Shown piece by piece: positions 1-7,698 of a DNA stretch of 64,000 nt (position 1 is the first letter of the stretch; every line of letters begins with the position of its first letter). The notes beneath the pieces were generated by a model. That model ran no database searches. It saw only the letters and a program-made list of their open reading frames with translations, and was not told the origin of the DNA. The translations under genes were made by a program, and so were the position numbers. Source of the stretch: Lentisphaerae bacterium GWF2_49_21 (lineage in GTDB: Bacteria > Verrucomicrobiota > Lentisphaeria > Victivallales > GWF2-50-93); contig MHBH01000068.1 of assembly GCA_001804805.1 (NCBI GenBank), positions 59,505 to 123,504 on the forward strand, read 5' to 3'.

Positions 1-2
1 AC

Positions 3-842
3 TCCTTGATATTGAACATAGGCAACGACCATTATCCGATCAGCGAGCTCGCCAAGGTCTTCAGGAAATTCATCACCAGCACTTCCAAAGGCATCGTCAT
101 GGATGAGTCGGTAAAACAGAGCATCGGCAGCTTTGCCTGCGGTACGACTGCCTGTATAGTTTTCGGATCTGAGAAATCAAACGACTGGCGTCTTCTCTCC
201 TATAAAATCCAAAAAGGTTCGCCCGTCGCAGAAATCATAAAAACAGGAAAGCCAATCAGGATGTCACTGCCCTCGCCCGGACAGCATACTGCCATGAATG
301 CGGCCTCCATCCTTGCCGCACTCGACATTCTCGGGTTATACAAGGAAGGCTGCGAAAAGCACATTTCCTCATTTGGAGGTGTCTGGAGGCGTTTCAATAT
401 AAAAGGCAGGCTTCCGTCCGGAGCGCTGGTGATAGACGACTATGCTCACAATCCCGAGAAGATAGCCTCGTGCATCAGGACCGCCCGTGAAATTACAAAA
501 GGAAAAGTCTTCGCCGTTTTCCAGCCGCACGGATTCGGTCCGCTGAAATTCATGAAGGATAATCTTTTCGAGGAGCTCGAAAAGATTATAAGTGAAGAAG
601 ATGAATTCATATTCCTACCTGTGTTTTATGCAGGAGGATCTACGACCTTCAGCCCAAGCTCGGAAGAGGTCGCCAGTGAGTACAGCAAAAAGAGCAGGAA
701 GGAATATCTTGCCTTCAAGAGCCGTGAAGAGATTGAAAAACATATTGAGGCATCCACGTCTGAAGGAGATACTGTTCTTATAATGGGTGCGCGCGACAAC
801 TCACTTTCGACCTGGGCAGAGAAGTTAGCAGGCCAAGTTTAA
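3..842 (+). CDS. Mur ligase (MurC/Mpl-like), 5'-truncated by the window edge
   Basis: This is the middle and C-terminal part of an ATP-dependent Mur ligase that joins an amino acid or peptide to UDP-MurNAc in the cytoplasm. The frame is open to the left edge, and the first residues read LNIGNDHY, which matches the central-domain NI-x-x-DH motif, so the N-terminal part lies outside the window. The run FGGVWRRF followed about 17 residues later by IDDYAHNP is the start of the C-terminal ligase domain as in MurC-type enzymes (VIDDYAHHP). About 279 residues are visible, where MurC is usually 450-480. It converges with the thrS-rplT operon, and a strong hairpin separates them. The substrate (L-Ala or a tripeptide) cannot be decided from this part. 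Confidence 0.8.
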   Translation, partial: SLILNIGNDHYPISELAKVFRKFITSTSKGIVMDESVKQSIGSFACGTTACIVFGSEKSNDWRLLSYKIQKGSPVAEIIKTGKPIRMSLPSPGQHTAMNAASILAALDILGLYKEGCEKHISSFGGVWRRFNIKGRLPSGALVIDDYAHNPEKIASCIRTAREITKGKVFAVFQPHGFGPLKFMKDNLFEELEKIISEEDEFIFLPVFYAGGSTTFSPSSEEVASEYSKKSRKEYLAFKSREEIEKHIEASTSEGDTVLIMGARDNSLSTWAEKLAGQV

Positions 843-856
843 AATCAGGGTATGGT

Positions 857-912
857 CAAAATTCCAAGTTCAAACTTCCAAATCTCAAACAAGTTCCAAT
901 ATTCAAAACAAT
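857..912. repeat. Degenerate heptad repeat after the Mur ligase
   Basis: Units of seven read CAAAATT, CCAAGTT, CAAACTT, CCAAATC, TCAAACA and so on, starting 14 bases after the stop codon. It belongs to the period-7 arrays seen at many gene ends in this window. Confidence 0.5.
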
Positions 913-939
913 AAGGCGCGGGTAATCCCGCGCCTTATT
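910..939. terminator. Strong hairpin terminator between convergent operons
   Basis: Perfect 13-bp arms AATAAGGCGCGGG / CCCGCGCCTTATT enclose the loop TAAT. On the minus strand the hairpin is followed by GTTTTG. It lies 22 bases past the rplT stop and 67 bases past the Mur ligase stop, so it probably terminates both. Confidence 0.85.
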
Positions 940-961
940 GGATGCAAAAGGTTATAAGCAG

Positions 962-1318
962 TTATTTGACTGCGGCCATCGCCTTTTCGACGAAAACCTT
1001 GAATGCTTCCGGATCCCTGACGGCGACATCGGCGAGAACCTTGCGGTTGACGGTGATATTCGCCTTCTTGAGACCGTTGATGAACTTGCTGTAGTTGGTG
1101 CCCAGTGCACGGCACGCAACGTTTATGCGGACCGTCCAGAGGCTCCTGTATTCGCGTTTCTTCTGTTTCCTTCCGATGAAGGCGTTGGCGTCGGCATGGT
1201 CGATCGCATCATAGACCGTGCGGATCTGCTTGCTGCTCGCGCCGTAGAATCCCTTCGCCCTGTCAAGCGCGCGTCTCCTGCGCTTGCGTGAAGGAACTGC
1301 AAATGTTACTCTTGGCAT
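962..1318 (-). CDS. rplT: 50S ribosomal protein L20
   Basis: This 118-residue basic protein binds 23S rRNA early in 50S assembly and in many bacteria represses its own operon. The start [16 protein letters not shown] and the segment [14 protein letters not shown] are diagnostic of the family, and the length is normal. It is the last gene of thrS-infC-rpmI-rplT, an order conserved across bacteria. Confidence 0.98.
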   Translation of the reverse strand: MPRVTFAVPSRKRRRRALDRAKGFYGASSKQIRTVYDAIDHADANAFIGRKQKKREYRSLWTVRINVACRALGTNYSKFINGLKKANITVNRKVLADVAVRDPEAFKVFVEKAMAAVK

Positions 1319-1364
1319 TGTAATATCTCCTGGAAATAATAGTTGAAATTAATTTGACCTGGAA

Positions 1365-1565
1365 TCAGACTCCGTACGGCAGCGCCGACCTGATTCTCCT
1401 CATTTCAGTGCTCCTCACTTCATTGCTCTTGCGCAGACGGCGCTTGCGGCTGGAGCCCTTGCCGGTCTTAAGGTGTCTGGATCCGGCCCTGAAATGCCTG
1501 AACTTGCCTGTCCCGGTCATTTTCACGCGCTTTGCGGCGCATTTCCTCGTTTTCATCTTGGGCAT
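1365..1565 (-). CDS. rpmI: 50S ribosomal protein L35
   Basis: A 66-residue, very basic protein beginning MPKMKTRKCAAKRVK, the hallmark of L35, with normal length. It sits between infC and rplT as in the standard operon, 46 bases upstream of rplT. Confidence 0.97.
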   Translation of the reverse strand: MPKMKTRKCAAKRVKMTGTGKFRHFRAGSRHLKTGKGSSRKRRLRKSNEVRSTEMRRIRSALPYGV

Positions 1566-1625
1566 CGTTTGTCTCCTTTGTTGTTCATCCGCTCATGCTT
1601 CTGAAAAGGCAGATGCCAGCCATCT

Positions 1626-2141
1626 TCAGTGATGTGCAGGATTGAAGTTGATAATAATGCTTCTTCCAATCAGCCTGGGCGTGTTCTCAGCTATTCCATG
1701 TCCCTCAAGATCCTTTACGACTTTCTGCATTATGCCGAAACCGAGTTCCTTGTGGGCCATTTCACGTCCCTTAAACATCATGGAGGCCTTTAGATTATAG
1801 CTTTTCTTCAAAAAATCAATCGCGTGATTGATTTTTATCTGATAATCATGAGGGTCGATATTACAGCCGAATTTGATCTCCTTGGCCTTGTGCGCGTGCT
1901 GGAGTTTCCTCTGCTCCTTTTCCTTCTTCCTCTGCTCGTAGATGACCTTGCCGTAATTGATAATCCTGCATACGGGAGGCGTTGCATTGTCCGCAACCAG
2001 AACAAGATCAAGCCCAGACTGTTTTGCAACATCAAGGGCCCGCTGGAAAGTCATCACCCCAAGCTGACCACTGTCTGCACCGATCACACGAACTTCCCGA
2101 CCGCTGAGAAAACGATCGCCGATTTTTACTAACCTAGCTAT
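1626..2141 (-). CDS. infC: Translation initiation factor IF-3, apparently with an AUA start
   Basis: IF-3 binds the 30S subunit and checks the start codon. The run REVRVIGADSGQLGVM is the usual N-domain, PPVCRIINYGK the linker, and the C-domain follows. The first standard start in frame (GTG at 2087) would cut into the conserved REVRVIG motif, where it encodes the V. Reading upstream, the frame stays open to a TAG and contains ATA at 2141-2139, eight bases after a perfect AGGAGG at 2155-2150. Starting there gives MARLVKIGDRFLSGREVRVIG, which fits the family, and a 171-residue protein. Rare AUU/AUA-type starts are known for infC and let IF-3 limit its own synthesis. The ATA choice is an inference from the ribosome site and the homology. 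Confidence 0.93.
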   Translation of the reverse strand: MARLVKIGDRFLSGREVRVIGADSGQLGVMTFQRALDVAKQSGLDLVLVADNATPPVCRIINYGKVIYEQRKKEKEQRKLQHAHKAKEIKFGCNIDPHDYQIKINHAIDFLKKSYNLKASMMFKGREMAHKELGFGIMQKVVKDLEGHGIAENTPRLIGRSIIINFNPAHH

Positions 2142-2149
2142 GAGCAGGC

Positions 2150-2155
2150 CCTCCT
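2150..2155 (-). promoter_or_regulatory. Ribosome binding site that fixes the infC start
   Basis: AGGAGG on the minus strand, eight bases before the ATA codon at 2141. No ATG, GTG or TTG is in frame at a suitable distance, which is why the ATA is chosen as the start. Confidence 0.75.
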
Positions 2156-2190
2156 ATGTTATTAAATACTAAATCCGAATTCATCTTTTA

Positions 2191-2258
2191 ATGTAACACA
2201 GGCTTCTAGCCTGTGATTTTATTCTTCTTTCCCACAGGCAAGATGCCTGTGCTACATT
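2191..2258. repeat. Two-hairpin intergenic element (ACAGGC family)
   Basis: Two hairpins, ACAGGC-ttcta-GCCTGT and ACAGGC-aagat-GCCTGT, lie between inverted ends ATGTAACA and TGCTACAT. It sits between thrS and infC. A near-identical element is at 60799-60871. Confidence 0.75.
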
Positions 2259-2311
2259 CCTCAAATTCCCAATTTCAAGACACGCTAAAGCTGTGAACTC
2301 CAACAAAATTT

Positions 2312-2367
2312 CTAATTTCCAATTTCGAGTTACCAGTTACGAGTATCAAGTTACAGGTTTCAGAGCT
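2312..2367. repeat. Heptad array overlapping the thrS stop
   Basis: Eight consecutive seven-base units: CTAATTT, CCAATTT, CGAGTTA, CCAGTTA, CGAGTAT, CAAGTTA, CAGGTTT, CAGAGCT. The thrS stop codon (2360-2362) lies inside the array. Directly upstream, 2277-2304 is an inverted copy of the GTTGGAGTTCACAGC repeat. Confidence 0.65.
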
Positions 2368-4084
2368 TCTCTGAAACCTCCTTCTTCATCCTCTCAATGA
2401 GCGCGTCTATGGCAATCTCCCCGATCTCCCCTTCCCTGCGGCTCCTTAGAGATACAGTTCCGGCTGCAATTTCCTTTTCACCGACTACGGCAATCATGGG
2501 AATGCGAAGGTTCCTGGCATCCCTTATCTTCGCCCCGATCTTTTCGGTACGCAGATCAATGTCAACCCTGAATCCCAGCTCCCTGAGCTTGTCCGCAAGA
2601 CTGATTATCGCCTCGTGCTGCCCCTCGGTTATCGGCAGCAGTCTGAGCTGCTCGGGTGCAAGCCACATCGGGAAAGCGCCTGCACAGTGCTCGATGAGTA
2701 TCCCAAAAAATCTTTCAAGCGATCCGAAAAGGGCACGGTGCACCATGTATGGACGGTGCTTCTGTCCGTCGGCCGCAATATAATTCATGTCGAAACGCTC
2801 AGGCAGATTGAAGTCGAACTGGATCGTCGTGGTCTGCCATTCGCGGCCGATCGCATCCTTCACCTTGAGATCTATCTTTGGGCCGTAGAAAGCACCGCCG
2901 CCCTTGTCAACCTCGCATTTGAGCCCGCACTTGCCGACGGCCTTCTCAAGCGAAGTTATAGCCTGCGCCCAGCGTGATTCCTCGCCGACGGCCTTTTCAG
3001 GACGTGTCGCGAGATACGCATTGATTTCGTTGAACCCGAAACATTTCCATATATACAGGCTGAACCTGAGGACTCTCTCTATTTCATCCTCGATCTGTTC
3101 CGGCGTGCAGATTATGTGAGCATCGTCCTGGGTAAATCCGCGGACGCGCAGAAGCCCATGCAGGACTCCGCCTTTTTCATAACGGTAGACAGTACCGAGT
3201 TCCGCCCATCGAAGAGGAAGTTCGCGGTATGAACGGTTCTTCGTCTGATAAACCTGAATGTGGAACGGGCAGTTCATCGGCTTGACATAGTAGTTGTTCT
3301 TGTCGATCTCCATCGGCGAATACATCGCGTCCTTGTAGAAGTCGAGATGTCCGCTGGTCTGCCAGAGCTTTGCAAGACCGATATGCGGAGTATAGAGGAG
3401 CTCGTATCCGTTCCTGTAATGCTCCTCGCGCCAGAAGTTCTCGATCTGGTTCCTGATCCTGCCGCCTTTCGGCTGCCAGATTATTAGTCCGGGCCCGACA
3501 TCGTCGGCGACGGTATAAAGTTCAAGCTCTTTTCCAAGCTTGCGATGATCGCGTTTCTTGGCCTCTTCTATGAGTTTGAGATATATCCGGAGCTCCTTGT
3601 CATTGGCAAATGCCGTCCCGTACACGCGCTGGAGCATCGGATTGGTCTCCTTGCCGCGATAGTATGAACCTGCGATTGAAAGAAGCTTGAATGATCCGGC
3701 CTGGCCGCTGTTCTCGACATGAGGCCCTCGGCAGAGATCCAGGAAATCGCCGCACTGGTAGAATGATATGGCTTCGCCTTCCGGAATGTCGGCAAGACGT
3801 TCGAGCTTGAAGTTCTGCTTGTCCTTCTTAAGGATATCCTGGGCATCGGTGCGGGAGAGCTCCATCCTATTGAAGGGAAGCTTCTCGGACACTATCTTCT
3901 GCATCTCGGCCTCGATCTTCTCGAGGTCTTCAGGTCCCAGACGGTATTCCATGTCGAAATCATAGTAGAATCCGTCATCGGTTGACGGACCGATGTCGAA
4001 CCTGGTATCAGGATAAAGCCTTTTGACGGCTGCAGCCATGATATGTGCGCAGCTGTGACGCAAGGTTTCGATGGGGAAAGCACT
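2360..4084 (-). CDS. thrS: Threonyl-tRNA synthetase lacking the TGS domain
   Basis: Charges tRNA-Thr. The protein begins almost directly with the editing domain (HSCAH, an HxxxH site) and keeps the paired CRGPH (CxxxH) motif, so editing of Ser-tRNA-Thr should be intact. Class II motifs follow (MNCPFHI zinc/catalytic core, YRYEKGG, RVRGFTQDDAH), then the anticodon-binding domain. At about 574 residues it is some 65 shorter than the usual 640 because the N-terminal TGS domain is absent. I prefer the ATG at 4084, preceded by GGGAG, over a TTG nine codons upstream. First gene of the thrS-infC-rpmI-rplT operon. Confidence 0.96.
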   Translation of the reverse strand, partial: SAFPIETLRHSCAHIMAAAVKRLYPDTRFDIGPSTDDGFYYDFDMEYRLGPEDLEKIEAEMQKIVSEKLPFNRMELSRTDAQDILKKDKQNFKLERLADIPEGEAISFYQCGDFLDLCRGPHVENSGQAGSFKLLSIAGSYYRGKETNPMLQRVYGTAFANDKELRIYLKLIEEAKKRDHRKLGKELELYTVADDVGPGLIIWQPKGGRIRNQIENFWREEHYRNGYELLYTPHIGLAKLWQTSGHLDFYKDAMYSPMEIDKNNYYVKPMNCPFHIQVYQTKNRSYRELPLRWAELGTVYRYEKGGVLHGLLRVRGFTQDDAHIICTPEQIEDEIERVLRFSLYIWKCFGFNEINAYLATRPEKAVGEESRWAQAITSLEKAVGKCGLKCEVDKGGGAFYGPKIDLKVKDAIGREWQTTTIQFDFNLPERFDMNYIAADGQKHRPYMVHRALFGSLERFFGILIEHCAGAFPMWLAPEQLRLLPITEGQHEAIISLADKLRELGFRVDIDLRTEKIGAKIRDARNLRIPMIAVVGEKEIAAGTVSLRSRREGEIGEIAIDALIERMKKEVSEKL

Positions 4085-4217
4085 CATGACAGGAACAACT
4101 CCCGTCGGCAACTTTTCTGGCAGGATTTGATTACAATCATCTTAAGAAATATGAATCCTCATTCTGTTTAAATTGAGGCTGACAATATACCGCCTGTCCG
4201 GATTATGTCAATCCCTT

Positions 4218-4247
4218 ATAAATTTTTCATGGGAATGAAAAATTTAT
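4218..4247. repeat. AT-stem hairpin (ATAAATTTTT family)
   Basis: Perfect 13-bp arms ATAAATTTTTCAT / ATGAAAAATTTAT with loop GGGA. The 4085-4394 spacer otherwise holds only a copy of the GCGTATGTTTGCGCGTTCTT repeat arm near 4318-4344; no gene is seen. Confidence 0.7.
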
Positions 4248-4394
4248 GACTTGAGAGCCTCCGCAGAAACCTATCGGGCTTGGACATGAATTCAAATATG
4301 GCTGGATTTGCTAGTAGTCGCGTATGTTTGCGCGTTCTTTTATATGTATCCCGGAGGCCCATCTTTGCCGAAAGGTTAGCCCCATTTCAGTTTT

Positions 4395-4598
4395 TTATTT
4401 TTCGAAATATTTGATCAATTCGTCCCAGCTTTTTTTCTTGCCATGCCCCTTTTGCGCTTGCCCTTTACACCATTCTATTGTTGCCTTGCCTATTCGCAAG
4501 TCTCCAAGATGTTTATCCTGATTATCATGGATATCGAGTTCAATTCCATTGTTTTTAACTTCCATGTTGACTTGGAAATCCTTTACTTTCACCTTCAT
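4395..4598 (-). CDS. Small conserved protein of unknown function
   Basis: A 67-residue protein with a clear ribosome site (AAAAGGAGTAG before ATG). The core NNGIELDIHDNQDKHLGDL followed by an I-x-WC segment and a C-terminal W-x-x-x-I-K-Y is a pattern I recognise from small uncharacterised proteins common in accessory DNA. It is hydrophilic with no signal peptide. Function unknown. It lies on the AT-rich side of the window next to an insertion sequence. Confidence 0.65.
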   Translation of the reverse strand: MKVKVKDFQVNMEVKNNGIELDIHDNQDKHLGDLRIGKATIEWCKGQAQKGHGKKKSWDELIKYFEK

Positions 4599-4766
4599 CT
4601 TCTACTCCTTTTGTTGGATTTATCTCCGTATATCGGATTATGTCAGGGTAGTTGGAACTCGGGGCCATACCTTCACTTAAATTTATCATCAGTATTTTTT
4701 AAACAAGCTTTCAAGGCTTGATACAAGCAAGGATAGTGAATATCTGAAAAATCAGACATATTATTA

Positions 4767-5505
4767 GGTTCATGAGAACTTAACTTGATAGAAATAATCT
4801 ATAAGTTATTGTTCTCAAATGATTAACAAATACATATTTCGTTCCCGAATTTCCGAGAAGAAATTCAGGGAAATAATTAGGCTCTTTTCTCTTGATATTG
4901 AAGCGATCAAAATTGCTCAATTGACTGGTGTCAGTCGCCGCAGCATTACAAGAATACTTAAGGCAGTACGAGAAAGGATTGCAGAGTTCTCGGAAAGCGA
5001 AAGCCCATTTGAAAAAGGCGAAATAGAGATTGATGAAAGCTACTTTGGAGCCAGAAGAGTTAGGGGCAGAAGAGGTCGTGGTGCATTTGGCAAGAACATT
5101 GTATTTGGTCTTATTAAGAGGGGAGGAAAGGTGTATACACAGGTTGTCAAGAACTGTTCCGCAGGCGAACTTCTCCCTATAATAAAAGAACGTATTGCCA
5201 AAAACTCGGTTGTATATACCGACTCCTTCAAGACATATGATGGCCTTGTAAACTTTGGTTATCGTCGTCACCACAGGATTAGACATGGAGAAAATGAATT
5301 TGCAGTAGGAAGGAACCATATCAACGGGATAGAAAACTTCTGGGCTATCGCCAAGACCAGGCTGAGTAAGTTCAGAGGTGTTCACAAAAGCACCTTCTAC
5401 CTTCATTTGAAAGAATCTGAATTTAGATTTAATTACAGAAAGCATAATCTATATTCTTTGATATTAAAAATCGTTAGAAATCGTCCGCTTAAGTTCTCAT
5501 GAACC
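4767..5505 (+). mobile_element. Intact IS1595-family (IS1016-like) insertion sequence
   Basis: A 739-bp element with perfect 17-bp terminal inverted repeats GGTTCATGAGAACTTAA (4767-4783 and its complement at 5489-5505). It is flanked by the exact 8-bp direct repeat TATTATTA at 4759-4766 and 5506-5513, the duplication length typical of this family. It carries one transposase gene that is complete. Confidence 0.95.
4819..5502 (+). CDS. IS1595-family DDE transposase
   Basis: Cuts and joins the IS ends. The 227-residue protein has an N-terminal helix-turn-helix (QLTGVSRRSITRIL, about 34-47) and an RNase-H-like catalytic core with IDESYFG (D72), YTDSF (D135) and HINGIENFW (E172), the signature of the ISXO2-like/IS1016 transposases. 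Length and element size are normal, with no frameshift, so the element may still be active. The gene ends inside the right terminal repeat. Confidence 0.95.
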   Translation: MINKYIFRSRISEKKFREIIRLFSLDIEAIKIAQLTGVSRRSITRILKAVRERIAEFSESESPFEKGEIEIDESYFGARRVRGRRGRGAFGKNIVFGLIKRGGKVYTQVVKNCSAGELLPIIKERIAKNSVVYTDSFKTYDGLVNFGYRRHHRIRHGENEFAVGRNHINGIENFWAIAKTRLSKFRGVHKSTFYLHLKESEFRFNYRKHNLYSLILKIVRNRPLKFS

Positions 5506-5940
5506 TATTATTAATATACCATTTTTTGCCTTCAGCTGATGAAACATTTCCAATTTCATCCATGTGAAGTATTCTTACAGTTACATATTTCTCTGGAGAT
5601 CCTTCCAGATATCCATAGCTTAAAAAGGCGCTTTCCGAACCCATTGTAATGGAAAAATATATCTGCTTGTCGCTTAGGAAGTAGATTAGACTTTTAGTTT
5701 TTTCGTTAAGGTAAGGTGCTGTAACGTTAACCGGAATACTTATAATAAGCTCGCGTACCGCCTCTGTCCAAATTTTATATGAAGCCATACATCTTTCATT
5801 TTCATTGACTAGGCATTGCGCAGCCTTTGTTCCTTCATTTGGAAAACTCATAATCCCCCTTTGTTTATGTATGTAATATATTAACTACAAGAAATGGAAA
5901 TGTCAGAATCATTGAGATAGATAGGAATCATTAGACATCA

Positions 5941-7251
5941 TTATTTAACATTCATGGCTTTGTCAAGTTCCATTTTTGCTTCTTCTACCCCTTTTTCTTC
6001 AGCAATCTTAAAATATTCTATTGCTTTACTTTTATCCACAGGAATTCCATTCCCATTAGAAAGGCATAAGCCAAGGTAATAATAGGCCAGTGGCAAATTA
6101 CCTTTCTCCGCTTTACTAAAACACTCATATGCGGCTTTATAATTTCTGCCGACAATCTTTCCTTCATAATTAATAATGCCTACCTTCAGGCATGCCCTCG
6201 CATCACCTTTTTCTGAGGCCTTTTTTAAAAGATTATATCCAGTTGTCAAGTTTTTTTCTTGCCCAGTACCATTAAAATACATATTGCCTAAGTAATATAA
6301 CGCTTTAGGATTTTCAGCGTTTGCTGATTTTTTTAACAAATCAATTCCTTTTTGAATATCTTTTTCTGTTCCAGTCCCATAATAGTAAATGCCGGATAAT
6401 AGGAATTGCGCTTCCGAATGGTTATTATTTGAAGCGAGACTAAGCCATTTAATAGCCTTTTCATAATCTTTGTCTACATGATATATGGAACCTATATAAT
6501 ACTGAGCCTCGGGATTTCCGGACTCTGCGGATTTCAAAATATAATCCTTGGCTCTATCTTTGTCTTGGTTCATTATTTTTCCATCATAATACAAAGAACC
6601 TAACAATAACTGGGCTTCCTGATTGCCAGCATCAGCTGCCTTTGTCAACAAATCAACTCCTTTACCCGTTTCTTCTTTTGAAAGATAATATTGAGCCAAT
6701 TTAAATTGTGATTTAAGATCACCTGACTGAGCAGATTCTTTAAGGAGCCTTAAGCTTTCCTGTCCTTTCTTTTCTTTTTCAACATTAATTGCCTCTTCTT
6801 TTCTAACAGCCGCTTGTTTTAACCTTTCACTTTCTTCAACAGCTTCTTTTATGCTCCCTTCTTCTTCGGCCTTCTTTTTTGCTTCAAATTTACCCAGCTC
6901 CTCTTTTTCTTTTGCGTTGTCTTCCTTTATCTTTTCTGCTTGAATAGATTGTTTTGGGGAATCTACATGCTTGTCAAAAGTTCCATTTGACACAAGTAAC
7001 CAAGTTACTATAAGAGAAATAATGATGACAAAATAAAGGATAAAAACGGAAAGCAATATTTTTCTACTCGTAGGACTATTAGCGTTTTTATATGCATTAT
7101 AAAGAAATTTAGGAATGTGCCACGCTGTAGCTGCAATTATCATAAACAATATCTGAAACAAACAACCCCAAAATCTATCACCCATTTCCCTCTCGTTAGC
7201 TTCTTTCTCGGGCAACCATGTTCCTTTGTATTGTTTCCATCCACCCATAAA
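5941..7251 (-). CDS. Membrane-anchored Sel1-repeat protein
   Basis: A 436-residue protein with two N-terminal hydrophobic segments (about 20-37 and 54-77), a charged Lys/Glu-rich coiled-coil stretch (about 90-180), then about seven Sel1-type repeats of roughly 36 residues (A-x-x-G-x-x-x-A-x-x-x-L-G-x-x-Y-x-x-G). Sel1 repeats are alpha-helical scaffolds for protein contacts. The ATG at 7251 is chosen because AAGGAGG lies just before it; the longer frame has no ribosome site. No partner gene is evident. The function is likely scaffolding or signalling at the membrane. Confidence 0.8.
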   Translation of the reverse strand, partial: FMGGWKQYKGTWLPEKEANEREMGDRFWGCLFQILFMIIAATAWHIPKFLYNAYKNANSPTSRKILLSVFILYFVIIISLIVTWLLVSNGTFDKHVDSPKQSIQAEKIKEDNAKEKEELGKFEAKKKAEEEGSIKEAVEESERLKQAAVRKEEAINVEKEKKGQESLRLLKESAQSGDLKSQFKLAQYYLSKEETGKGVDLLTKAADAGNQEAQLLLGSLYYDGKIMNQDKDRAKDYILKSAESGNPEAQYYIGSIYHVDKDYEKAIKWLSLASNNNHSEAQFLLSGIYYYGTGTEKDIQKGIDLLKKSANAENPKALYYLGNMYFNGTGQEKNLTTGYNLLKKASEKGDARACLKVGIINYEGKIVGRNYKAAYECFSKAEKGNLPLAYYYLGLCLSNGNGIPVDKSKAIEYFKIAEEKGVEEAKMELDKAMNVK

Positions 7252-7361
7252 ACCCTCCTTGCTTTTTATAGTGTTTTTACAGGTGTTAATACAAAGGATT
7301 AGCGTGCAACAAAAAAGAGGAGCGCACTCACTCTGCACTCCCGTAGAGGCACTGGTATGCC

Positions 7362-7422
7362 TGTGTAGAAATGCTGAAGAGGCGCCCCAGGTGGGGCGAC
7401 CTTCAACAGCGGCTTCTACACA
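7362..7422. other. Strong nested stem-loop of unknown role
   Basis: Perfect 9-bp outer arms TGTGTAGAA / TTCTACACA enclose a partly paired GCTGAAG...CTTCAACAGC and an inner hairpin CGCCCC-aggt-GGGGCG. It lies in the 282-base spacer between the Sel1 gene start and the small PIN partner, in AT-rich surroundings, so its GC-rich core stands out. It could be a structured RNA or a mobile-element remnant. Confidence 0.5.
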
Positions 7423-7472
7423 TCAAAACTACCAGTTTTCTACGAGAAACGCCTGTCGAAAATCACGTTAAG

Positions 7473-7500
7473 ATAAAATTTTACTTCGTCAAAATTTTAT
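7473..7500. terminator. AT-stem hairpin downstream of the PIN operon
   Basis: 10-bp arms ATAAAATTTT / AAAATTTTAT around ACTTCGTC. It lies 33 bases past the stop of the 54-aa partner gene on the minus strand, a position fitting a transcript end. Confidence 0.5.
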
Positions 7501-7533
7501 ATGTTTGAGAATCCTTTCGTTAAATTATAAACC

Positions 7534-7698
7534 TTACGCTTTAACAAGATGCTTTGAATCATCTATAAAAAGTCGATTACGGTATTTCTTCTCCATTTTT
7601 TTGTAATGGTCGATGAGCCGCTTCGTGCTATGCCCATATTTAGCGGATATTTTTAATCTCGCGCTCCGTATTTCCTCTACAGCAATATCTTTTTTCAT
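7534..7698 (-). CDS. 54-residue partner of the PIN-domain gene (probable antitoxin)
   Basis: Starts MKKDIAVEEIRSARLKISAK and ends LFIDDSKHLVKA; basic and helical. Its ATG overlaps the PIN gene stop (ATGA), with GGAGG ahead of it inside the PIN gene, so the two are translated together. Small V-x-E-I-R-x-x-R proteins directly downstream of this PIN type (MKPRVY-x-ETT) are common, and I infer an antitoxin role. No DNA-binding motif is clear. Confidence 0.6.
   Translation of the reverse strand: MKKDIAVEEIRSARLKISAKYGHSTKRLIDHYKKMEKKYRNRLFIDDSKHLVKA

Larger units (their letters stand above)
4673..5851 (-). pseudogene. Small gene of unknown function split by an IS1595-family element
   Basis: The left part (5851 down to 5513, 113 codons, start MSFPNEGTKAAQC) runs into the IS and would end in a foreign tail NNRFMRT. 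Removing the IS and one copy of the 8-bp target duplication restores the frame exactly: it continues ...KKWYINN-MSDFSDIHYP... to a TGA at 4675-4673, giving a protein of about 143 residues. Exact frame restoration shows the insertion was into a real coding sequence, probably recently. The protein has no motif I recognise; it is mixed alpha/beta-like and cytoplasmic by composition. Confidence 0.8.

Noticed and set aside
4780..5445. 221-residue frame antisense to the IS transposase
   Set aside because: Exact shadow of the transposase, which has all catalytic motifs; no ribosome site of its own.
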